From Acidobacteriota bacterium (GTDB taxonomy: Bacteria > Acidobacteriota > Terriglobia > Terriglobales > Acidobacteriaceae), in the NCBI GenBank assembly GCA_021780095.1, contig JAJXZK010000424.1, positions 1 through 9,022 of the forward strand: 9,022 nt of DNA, given 5' to 3'. The stretch's first letter is position 1. The number at the start of each line of letters is the position of its first letter. This document shows, piece after piece, positions 1 to 5,279 of this stretch. A program made the translations under genes and the position numbers. The notes below the pieces were generated by a model. The model did not search any database. It was not told the DNA's origin and worked only from the letters and a program-made list of their open reading frames with translations.

Positions 1-300
1 CGCACCGTCGCCACCACCGGAGAAGGAACCACGGCGCTGGCGGAGGCGATTGATCGATGTGCCGAATCGCTGCGGAAAGCCGGGAAGCTGGATGAAAAGA
101 GGACGGCGGCGTGGCAGGCTCGCCTGATAGAAATGATCCGGCAAAAACTGGTGCGCGAACTGGTGCAGCATCGAATGGGAAAGCCGGAGTTGGAAGCACA
201 TGCGCGTGCGGTGGCGGCACGGCAGGAAGATCCATACCTTCTGGTGGAGGGACTGGTGCGGAGACTGCTGGATTTGCACCGAGACGATCGCAGCGTCTAA
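1..300 (+). CDS. meaB: MeaB-type GTPase, C-terminal part (5' end outside window)
   Basis: The frame is open from base 1 to a TAA at 298-300 and gives 99 residues with no start in view, so only the C-terminal portion is present. MeaB (ArgK/YgfD family) is a cytoplasmic G3E-type GTPase that loads and protects the B12-dependent methylmalonyl-CoA mutase. The visible part begins RTVATTGEGTTALAEAID, which matches the stretch after the GTPase core where the family reads K-T-V-A-x-x-G-x-G-I-x-x-L. A charged helical tail follows and ends with EDPYLLVEGLVRRLL, like the family's C-terminal dimerisation arm. The GTP-binding loops lie upstream and cannot be checked. The next gene encodes methylmalonyl-CoA epimerase, the enzyme one step before the mutase, which strongly supports the call. 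The mutase genes would be expected just upstream. Confidence 0.85.
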   Translation, partial: RTVATTGEGTTALAEAIDRCAESLRKAGKLDEKRTAAWQARLIEMIRQKLVRELVQHRMGKPELEAHARAVAARQEDPYLLVEGLVRRLLDLHRDDRSV

Positions 301-365
301 CAAGCTGAGGGAACGGTGGGGCAGGGCAAAACGACCTGGCGCCGGAAAGGTTGAACATCAGGACC

Positions 366-779
366 ATGTTTCATATTGATCATCTTGGAATTGCAGTGAG
401 CGATTTGCGCCAGGCATGCAGCTTCTATGAGTTGCTGGGGATGCCTGTAGGACCCACGGAATTTGTGGAGCACGAGCAGGTGCGGGCGGTGATCGTGCAA
501 GCCGGCGAAAGCCGCATCGAGTTGTTAGAGCCAACATCTCCGGAGTCTGTGATCGGGAGATTTATCGAGCGGCGCGGCGAGGGAATGCACCACGTAGCAC
601 TGCATGTGGATGACATAGAAGATGTGTTTGCGGAGATGAAATGCGCGGGCATGCGGCTGGTCTCCGATGAGCTGAAGATTGGTGCGGGCGGACACTTGTA
701 TTTCTTCGTGCATCCTTCCAGTACGGGCGGCGTATTGGTGGAGATTTGCCAGAATGCCGACGCGGACGTAGCAATCTGA
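366..779 (+). CDS. mce: Methylmalonyl-CoA epimerase (VOC fold)
   Basis: The protein of 137 residues interconverts (2S)- and (2R)-methylmalonyl-CoA in propionate, odd-chain fatty acid and branched amino acid metabolism. It has the two-repeat vicinal-oxygen-chelate architecture and the usual family length. The first repeat opens FHIDHLGIAVSDL (His6, likely metal ligand) and includes IELLEP (Glu52). The second opens GEGMHHVALHVDDI (His75-His76) and ends GGVLVEIC (Glu126). These fit the four-ligand metal site of the family. ATG at 366 is preferred because homologues begin a few residues before the DHLGIAV motif and AGGA lies at 359-362. An in-frame TTG at 351 sits directly against GGAAAGG and would add five residues (LNIRT). 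The gene follows meaB after 65 bases, and its TGA overlaps the tsaB start by one base. Confidence 0.92.
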   Translation: MFHIDHLGIAVSDLRQACSFYELLGMPVGPTEFVEHEQVRAVIVQAGESRIELLEPTSPESVIGRFIERRGEGMHHVALHVDDIEDVFAEMKCAGMRLVSDELKIGAGGHLYFFVHPSSTGGVLVEICQNADADVAI

Positions 780-1537
780 TGTTGCTGCTCATTGTCGATA
801 CCGCTGGACCTACGGGCGGAGTTCTGCTGGCTGAGACAGATGAGAGCGGCGCTGACCCAGTCGATCACCTGGCGGAAATTCTGGGAGTGATGGATTTGCA
901 TCCGCGCCAGTTTTCTGCCGAATTAATCCCTGCGATTGCTGAACTGCTGCGGGCGAGTGAACGGCGACTGGCGGATGTGGATGCATTTGCTGTGGTCGCG
1001 GGACCGGGATCGTTTACCGGGCTGCGAGTGGGTCTGAGCGCGGTGAAGGCGATGGCGGAAGCGGCGAGAAAGCCAATTTTGACGGTGTCTCGCCTGGCGA
1101 TACTGGCTTCCATCGCGTCGGACCTTCCAGCCAGCGAGCGTACCGACGTGGCGATGCATATCGTGCTCGATGCCGGTCGGGGAGAGTTCTATGATGGCGT
1201 CTATCGAGACGCGGGCAAGACGCGCGTAGCGGAGTCGTTTGAGACGCTCCACGCGCTGACGGAAAAACTTGTTCAGGAGCGTGGATTGGTCGTTGTTTCG
1301 GAGGTATCCGTGAAGGCGGCATTCGATTCTGTCGCTGGTTCGAGATTCCGTGAAGTGCCATCCCCTACGGTGCGAGATGCGCTGCCGCTGGCGATGGAGG
1401 AATGGCGAGCGAAGCGGTGTCAAGACCCGGTCAGCGCTGACGCGAACTATCTGCGTCGTTCGGACGCCGTGGTTGTGGTCCGGACGAAAGCCGAGCCCGT
1501 GGCGCAGGGTGCGTGCGGCGAGGATGTACCGTCGTGA
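779..1537 (+). CDS. tsaB: tRNA threonylcarbamoyladenosine biosynthesis protein TsaB
   Basis: TsaB is a catalytically inactive ASKHA-fold paralogue of TsaD. It forms the cytoplasmic TsaB-TsaD-TsaE complex that transfers threonylcarbamoyl to A37 of ANN-decoding tRNAs. The 252-residue product has the family landmarks: LLIVDTAGPTGGVLL at residues 3-17 (first phosphate-type loop), GPGSFTGLR at 75-83, DAGRGEFYDG at 131-140 and a C-terminal ANYLRRSDA near 222-230. Length is close to the usual 220-240. The start is the ATG at 779 that shares its A with the mce stop (TGATG). An upstream in-frame ATG at 746 would add 11 residues unlike the family and lie inside mce. No clear Shine-Dalgarno precedes 779, so translation is probably coupled to mce. 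The downstream rimI start overlaps by four bases, a common tsaB-rimI pairing. Confidence 0.92.
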   Translation: MLLLIVDTAGPTGGVLLAETDESGADPVDHLAEILGVMDLHPRQFSAELIPAIAELLRASERRLADVDAFAVVAGPGSFTGLRVGLSAVKAMAEAARKPILTVSRLAILASIASDLPASERTDVAMHIVLDAGRGEFYDGVYRDAGKTRVAESFETLHALTEKLVQERGLVVVSEVSVKAAFDSVAGSRFREVPSPTVRDALPLAMEEWRAKRCQDPVSADANYLRRSDAVVVVRTKAEPVAQGACGEDVPS

Positions 1538-2124
1538 AGCGGCCATATGTCGCGACGCCGGTTTCGGGTGTCGTCGTTCGCCGCGCAGAGCTTGACGAGG
1601 TCGAGGCTGTCCTGGAATCCGTGCGGGAGTTGGCGAAAGCCTTGCCTACGGCGGCCCATTGGTCGCGCGCGGGTTTGTATCCGTATGTGGCGACCGACGG
1701 AGTTGACGGCGCATTGCAGGCAAAGGCCATGTTTCTCGCCTGCGTTACTGGGGCGACACCGTCAACCTCTGGAGCTGGAGGAGAAAGCTCGCTTTCCACA
1801 CCCGTTGCCCCGATCGACGGGATCGTGGGATTTGCTGCTTTTTCTGCCATTTTGGCGGTGGGCGCAGCGGAGGCCACCCTGGAAAATATGGCCGTGGCTT
1901 CGTCGTGGCAGCGGCAGGGGATTGGGCGGCGGTTGCTGGCGGCCGGACTGCTCTGGTGTCGCGCCCACGGTTCTGCGGCAATGTTTCTTGAAGTCCGAAA
2001 ATCCAACCGGCCGGCCGTCGCCCTTTATGAACGGGCTGGGTTCTCTGTCGTTGGGAACCGACCTGGATACTATCGCAAACCGGCGGAAGATGGGCTTCAG
2101 ATGCAGAAACGCCTGATCCTGTAG
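1534..2124 (+). CDS. rimI: RimI-like GNAT N-acetyltransferase
   Basis: This is a GNAT-fold acetyltransferase resembling RimI, which acetylates the N-terminus of ribosomal protein bS18 using acetyl-CoA. The GTG at 1534 is chosen because it overlaps the tsaB stop (GTGA) and has AGGA at 1521-1524, nine bases upstream; an in-frame GTG at 1513 is the alternative. The product has 196 residues. The acetyl-CoA phosphate loop is visible in WQRQGIGRRLL (125-135). LEVRKSN at 152-158 and ALYERAGF at 163-170 supply Glu153 and Tyr165, spaced 12 apart like the catalytic Glu103/Tyr115 of Salmonella RimI. It ends in the usual GxYxxxxxD-type segment. Unlike the ~150-residue enteric protein it has an N-terminal extension and a Ser/Thr/Gly/Pro-rich insert near residues 72-95. 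Target specificity cannot be read from sequence; it could act on other proteins. Confidence 0.85.
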   Translation: MKRPYVATPVSGVVVRRAELDEVEAVLESVRELAKALPTAAHWSRAGLYPYVATDGVDGALQAKAMFLACVTGATPSTSGAGGESSLSTPVAPIDGIVGFAAFSAILAVGAAEATLENMAVASSWQRQGIGRRLLAAGLLWCRAHGSAAMFLEVRKSNRPAVALYERAGFSVVGNRPGYYRKPAEDGLQMQKRLIL

Positions 2125-2144
2125 CCTCGACCGGCTGAGATTTT

Positions 2145-2182
2145 ATCCTGTTGAAATCTCTCCATTGCATCCGGTTGACACC
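2145..2182 (+). repeat. Imperfect 14-base direct repeat upstream of the DUF465 gene
   Basis: ATCCTGTTGAAATC (2145-2158) recurs as ATCCGGTTGACACC (2169-2182), matching at 11 of 14 positions with a 24-base start-to-start offset. The second copy contains the TTGACA of the candidate promoter. The repeat could be a duplicated binding site or two alternative -35 elements, but a chance similarity of this size is quite possible. Confidence 0.25.
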
Positions 2183-2204
2183 CGTGGTAGCTTGGCTGTC
2201 AATA
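2175..2204 (+). promoter_or_regulatory. Candidate sigma70-type promoter for the DUF465 gene
   Basis: A perfect TTGACA lies at 2175-2180 in the ~100-base gap after rimI. The region where a -10 box should fall gives only weak matches (GTCAAT at 2198-2203 with a 17-base spacer, or TCAATA at 2199-2204 with 18). A strong Shine-Dalgarno, AGGAGG at 2212-2217, then stands nine bases before the ATG. The arrangement suggests the small gene begins its own transcription unit, but the poor -10 keeps this tentative. Confidence 0.3.
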
Positions 2205-2226
2205 CGGAATCAGGAGGAACTTCCTT

Positions 2227-2439
2227 ATGGAAATTTCCGTTGAGGCTTCACAGTCCGAAGCCACCCCTTTGGGTCGTCTGGTGGAAGAGCACCGGCAATA
2301 TTCCCAAAAATTAGAAGCCATTTTGGCCCAGCCCTATCTGAGCGACACCGAGCAGATAGAAGCAGCGCGACTGAAAAAACTAAAACTGAAATTGAAAGAT
2401 CAGATGGCGGGATTCGCACGTACCGCTCCGTCGACGTAG
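2227..2439 (+). CDS. YdcH/DUF465-family small coiled-coil protein
   Basis: This is a 70-residue soluble protein with no signal peptide or membrane segment. It starts at an ATG with an excellent ribosome site (AGGAGG at 2212-2217, nine-base spacing), so it is very likely expressed. After a variable N-terminus of about 15 residues it has LVEEHRQYSQKLEAILAQ (18-35), a short break LSDTEQIEAA, and ARLKKLKLKLKDQMA (47-61), which is rich in Lys and Leu. The pattern EH..x..L then x..RLKK.KL.LKD is the helix-turn-helix hairpin of the YdcH/DUF465 family. No biochemical function is established for that family. It sits alone between the rimI end and psd, with its own possible promoter, and need not be related to either cluster. 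Confidence 0.8.
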   Translation: MEISVEASQSEATPLGRLVEEHRQYSQKLEAILAQPYLSDTEQIEAARLKKLKLKLKDQMAGFARTAPST

Positions 2440-2461
2440 TACGAAACGGAAGATGCGCTCG

Positions 2462-2489
2462 TTAGGATTATCCCGGCGAACCGTATAAT
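2462..2489 (+). promoter_or_regulatory. Candidate psd promoter with perfect -10 box, near-leaderless
   Basis: TATAAT occurs at 2484-2489 in the 62-base gap before psd. A weak -35 candidate, TTAGGA, lies at 2462-2467 with a 16-base spacer. The usual spacing from the -10 box puts the transcription start near 2496, only about six bases before the ATG at 2502. No Shine-Dalgarno is present between the box and the ATG, consistent with a leaderless or nearly leaderless transcript. Confidence 0.5.
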
Positions 2490-2490
2490 C
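2466..2490. repeat. Inverted repeat overlapping the psd -10 box
   Basis: GATTAT at 2466-2471 is the exact reverse complement of ATAATC at 2485-2490, with 13 bases between the arms. The right arm covers most of the TATAAT box, so the dyad lies where a repressor would occlude RNA polymerase. Six-base arms can occur by chance, and the right arm is partly dictated by the promoter consensus. Confidence 0.3.
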
Positions 2491-2501
2491 TGTTCTACGC
2501 G

Positions 2502-3197
2502 ATGGTTCGTGACGGATACTTCTACGGGTTAGGCTTCGGGGCGGTCGGTGTCCTTGTCTGGGTCGCCACGCACTCACTGTTGCTGACAGCAATTCCCATC
2601 CTGTTGGCCGCGTTCTTCGTGTGGTTCTTCCGCGACCCCGAGCGGGCCATACCGGAAGCTCCGGGCCTCATTGTCTCTCCCGCCGACGGCAAAGTTACGC
2701 TGATCGAAACGGTGGAAACGGTCGCTGGAGCGCAGCGGCGCATCAGCATTTTTCTGAACGTATTCAATGTGCACGTCAATCGGGCTCCGATCGCCGGCAA
2801 CGTGCAGCTCATCGATTACCAAAAGGGCAAATACCTGAACGCGATGAACCCGGAGTCGGCGATCGCGAATGAGCGCAACTATGTCGAAGTTGCGGGCGAA
2901 CTTTGCACCGTGGCGTTCACGCAGATCGCGGGGCTGCTGGCGCGGCGCATTGTCTTCCAGAAAAAGGTGGGTGACTGGGTGCACCGCGGGGAGCGAGTGG
3001 GGCTGATCAAGTTTGGTTCTCGCGTCGATGTTGTGTTTCCTCTCTTCTGCGAAGTCCAGGTAAGGGTGGGACAGAACGTTCAGGGCGGCTCGTCCATTCT
3101 TGCCATCATGTCCTCCAGCGACATCGAAGATGAGTTGTTGGCGACGGTCTCTGCCGATGCGGCGTCCTTCGGCTTGGTGACGGGGCCGGTTCGATGA
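2502..3197 (+). CDS. psd: Phosphatidylserine decarboxylase, short pyruvoyl-dependent form
   Basis: This inner-membrane enzyme converts phosphatidylserine to phosphatidylethanolamine. The 231-residue product belongs to the short (archaeal-type, roughly 210-residue) Psd branch. Two hydrophobic segments lie near residues 8-23 and 26-42, followed by FFRDPER (42-48), SPADGKV (59-65, with Asp62) and [11 protein letters not shown] (86-96, with His91). FGSRVD at 171-176 carries the Gly172-Ser173 self-cleavage site. By family precedent Ser173 becomes the pyruvoyl group of the alpha chain. The last ~25 residues (Asp/Ser/Ala-rich) extend beyond the usual end. The ATG at 2502 fits the family N-terminus (MVRDGY), although no Shine-Dalgarno precedes it. 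Its TGA overlaps the pssA ATG by four bases, so the two lipid genes are co-transcribed and probably translationally coupled. Confidence 0.93.
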   Translation: MVRDGYFYGLGFGAVGVLVWVATHSLLLTAIPILLAAFFVWFFRDPERAIPEAPGLIVSPADGKVTLIETVETVAGAQRRISIFLNVFNVHVNRAPIAGNVQLIDYQKGKYLNAMNPESAIANERNYVEVAGELCTVAFTQIAGLLARRIVFQKKVGDWVHRGERVGLIKFGSRVDVVFPLFCEVQVRVGQNVQGGSSILAIMSSSDIEDELLATVSADAASFGLVTGPVR

Positions 3198-4060
3198 CGG
3201 AAGTTGACACCCGGAAGCGCAGACCGGCGCGGCGCGGCATGTACATTCTGCCGTCGCTGTTTACGGCAGGCAGCATTGCGGCCGGATTTTACGCGATTGT
3301 CCAGAGCCTGCAAGGTTCGCCGACCGAGCCACATCATTTCGATCACGCGGCGTTGGTGATCGGCCTGGCGATTCCCTTCGATGGGCTGGATGGCCGCATC
3401 GCCCGCATGACGAACACGGCGTCAGACTTTGGCAAGGAGCTGGATTCGCTGGCCGACGTAATTACGTTTGGCGTGGCGCCCAGCGTTCTGGCGTACAGCT
3501 GGGGTTTCCGTATGCTGCCGCCGACGATGGATCCGCTGCTGCGACATAAGCTGTTGCAGATTGGCGCGGTGGTTTGCTTTCTGTTCCTGATCTGCGGCGC
3601 CTGCCGCCTGGCGCGATTCAATACCAGCGCCGATGCGAAGCCGAAAAACCCTGGCCGTCCCGATCGAAAGTATTTTGTCGGCATGCCCATTCCGGCCGCG
3701 GCCGGAGTGATTGCGGCGTGCGTTCACTGCTTCCTCGGCACTCCGGTTTCAAATGCTGTAGAAGCAGGTGTTTGGATTGGTCTGATCGGGCTGGTGGGAT
3801 TTCTGATGGTCAGTACATGGCGTTTTTGGAGCGGGAAAGAGATTACGTTGACCGGACGCCATCCTTTTCAGTTGCTGGTGCTGATTGGCGCGGCGGTGTC
3901 GGTGCTGCTGTTGTTTTCTCAGGTTTTGCTGCTGGTGACCGCGTTAGGTTATATGTTTTCCGGGTTGGTGGCGCGGGCGGCCTATACCTGGACATCGCGG
4001 CATCGACGGATTCGGAAACCGGATGGAACGATTTCCGCTCCTACCATCGGCCCCACCTAA
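3194..4060 (+). CDS. pssA: CDP-diacylglycerol-serine O-phosphatidyltransferase
   Basis: This integral membrane enzyme makes phosphatidylserine from CDP-diacylglycerol and L-serine, the substrate for the upstream Psd. The CDP-alcohol phosphatidyltransferase signature D-x2-D-G-x2-A-R-x8-G-x3-D-x3-D is intact: Asp63, Asp66-Gly67, Ala70-Arg71, Gly80, Asp84 and Asp88, which bind the metal and the CDP moiety. ACRLARFN at 136-143 is typical of the serine-specific PssA group. About six further hydrophobic segments are visible (near 17-37, 52-62, 90-104, 122-136, 164-182, 192-208 and 226-258), and the start is basic (RKRRPARR). The 288-residue length is slightly above the common 240-260 because of a hydrophilic C-terminal tail. 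The ATG overlaps the psd stop (ATGA), with no strong ribosome site of its own. Confidence 0.93.
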   Translation: MTEVDTRKRRPARRGMYILPSLFTAGSIAAGFYAIVQSLQGSPTEPHHFDHAALVIGLAIPFDGLDGRIARMTNTASDFGKELDSLADVITFGVAPSVLAYSWGFRMLPPTMDPLLRHKLLQIGAVVCFLFLICGACRLARFNTSADAKPKNPGRPDRKYFVGMPIPAAAGVIAACVHCFLGTPVSNAVEAGVWIGLIGLVGFLMVSTWRFWSGKEITLTGRHPFQLLVLIGAAVSVLLLFSQVLLLVTALGYMFSGLVARAAYTWTSRHRRIRKPDGTISAPTIGPT

Positions 4061-4112
4061 ACGCTTCTGGGTGTTTGAGGTTGTCGCGGGCTGAAAACCA
4101 TATCGAGGTTCC

Positions 4113-5249
4113 ATGTCAGATAAGTTGCTAAGAATTGCGTTGGTGGGTGCGGGTACATTGCTCGGTAAGGCCCTGAGCGACGAGCTGGCCTTGTCCGCAT
4201 TTGCCTCCGCGGACACTCGCCTGCTAGACGATGATGAGGATGTCCACGGCAAGCTGGCGGCCGTAGACGATGAGATTACTCTAATCCAGCGAATCGAGCC
4301 CGGTTCCTTCGATGGGTGCGATTTTGTATTTTTCGCGTGCGATGCTGCGATTACAAAAAAGCATTTGCGGCAGGCGCTGAAAGCGGGAGCCTGCATCGTG
4401 GACCTGAGCGGGGAACTGGAGAAGGCGCCGGGTGTTCTAGTGCGCGCACCCTGGGTTCCGGATCGACCGGCCGGGGAAGCCAATACCGGAACGCGAGGAT
4501 TGGCGAAGACGCCGACGCCGGATCTTGATACGCGGGTCGTGGTCTCCGCGCATCCGGTGGCTGTGCTGCTGGCGATGCTTGCGGCGCGCGCCCAAAGAGT
4601 TGGCCCGTTACATGGCCTGTGGGCAACCCTTTTGCAGCCAGCGTCAGAGTACGGGCACTCGGCGTTAGAAGAGCTGCATCAGCAAACGGCGAGCTTGCTT
4701 TCCTTCCAGCCATTGCCGACAGCGGTTTTTGGCGGGCAGACCGCATTCACGTTGGCTGTTTCGTTCGATGCTGCAGGACAAGCGGCACTCTCTACGGCGG
4801 CGGACAGAATTCGTCGACACTTCGCAAAGATTTCTTCGATTCCTGCCTCGCCTCTGGCGCTGCAAGTGATCCAAGTCCCGGTATTTCATGGATACGCGCT
4901 TTCGGTCTCGGTCGAGTTTCCGCATCCGGTCGCAGCGGGCGCGCTGGCCAAGGCGCTGGCGGGTTCGCATGTGCGCATCGTGGCGGACGCCACCGCATTC
5001 CCCGGTAATGTGCAGGCGGTCGAAGAGCAGGAAGCGCAGATCCTGGTGCAACCGGTGTTTCCGCCGCCGGAGTCCGATCCGGTTTCAGAAGAAGGATCGA
5101 AACATACTTCAGGCGAAGGCAATGGGCCCAAGGAGACCAACCGGTTTTGGCTGTGGATCGTCGCCGACAACCTCAAGTTCGCAGCTCAAAATGCCATCGC
5201 CTGCGCCGTCGAATTGAACCGGCTGCGACCTCGCGGAAAAGTCCAGTAG
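4113..5249 (+). CDS. Aspartate-semialdehyde-dehydrogenase-like protein, apparently missing catalytic residues
   Basis: The 378-residue protein has the overall plan of aspartate-beta-semialdehyde dehydrogenase (ASADH, or its USG-1-like paralogues). It starts with a nucleotide-binding segment LRIALVGAGTLLG (6-18) and has DFVFFACDAAI and GACIVDLSG (92-100). A dimerisation/catalytic domain contains EYGHSALEEL (179-188) and VPVF (255-258), and the C-terminal LWIVADNLKFAAQNA (347-361) resembles the family's L-W-x-x-x-D-N-L-x-x-G-A segment. The family's N-C-S/T catalytic cysteine should fall in RVVVSAHPVAVLLA (141-154), where no Cys is present. The G-H-S catalytic His segment reads HGYALSV (259-265). 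It is therefore probably not a working ASADH. Its NADP loop also varies from the usual G-A-T-G-x-V-G. An acidic insert lies near 318-343. GAGG at 4105-4108 precedes the ATG. Its position 52 bases after pssA suggests co-transcription. Confidence 0.7.
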   Translation: MSDKLLRIALVGAGTLLGKALSDELALSAFASADTRLLDDDEDVHGKLAAVDDEITLIQRIEPGSFDGCDFVFFACDAAITKKHLRQALKAGACIVDLSGELEKAPGVLVRAPWVPDRPAGEANTGTRGLAKTPTPDLDTRVVVSAHPVAVLLAMLAARAQRVGPLHGLWATLLQPASEYGHSALEELHQQTASLLSFQPLPTAVFGGQTAFTLAVSFDAAGQAALSTAADRIRRHFAKISSIPASPLALQVIQVPVFHGYALSVSVEFPHPVAAGALAKALAGSHVRIVADATAFPGNVQAVEEQEAQILVQPVFPPPESDPVSEEGSKHTSGEGNGPKETNRFWLWIVADNLKFAAQNAIACAVELNRLRPRGKVQ

Positions 5250-5279
5250 CACGCTTACAGATTCATTTTAAGGAGAGCC

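Noticed and set aside
746..778. Upstream in-frame ATG for tsaB
   Set aside because: It would add MPECRRGRSNL, overlapping mce coding sequence. The family begins at the LLLIVDT strand and the 779 ATG makes a standard TGATG coupling.
923..1546. Long open frame of 207 codons on the minus strand across tsaB
   Set aside because: It lies fully antisense to tsaB, is rich in Arg and His, resembles no family, and is explained by the codon bias of the + strand gene.
2123..2144. Possible rimI terminator: AGCC (2123-2126) pairing with GGCT (2133-2136), then GAGATTTT
   Set aside because: The stem is only four base pairs and the T-run is four bases and offset. This is too weak to call an intrinsic terminator.
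4062..4079. Small hairpin AAACGC-TTCTGG-GTGTTT just after pssA
   Set aside because: The six-pair stem includes a G-T wobble and has no T-tract, and the next gene follows closely. It may be a weak mRNA structure but is not supported as a terminator.
3574..4131. 185-codon + strand frame inside pssA
   Set aside because: It is a +1-type shadow of pssA with Arg/Gly/Ser-rich composition. pssA itself is intact and carries all family motifs.
3944..4483. 179-codon minus-strand frame spanning the pssA-ASADH junction
   Set aside because: It covers two well-supported + strand genes, has biased composition and shows no recognisable motif.
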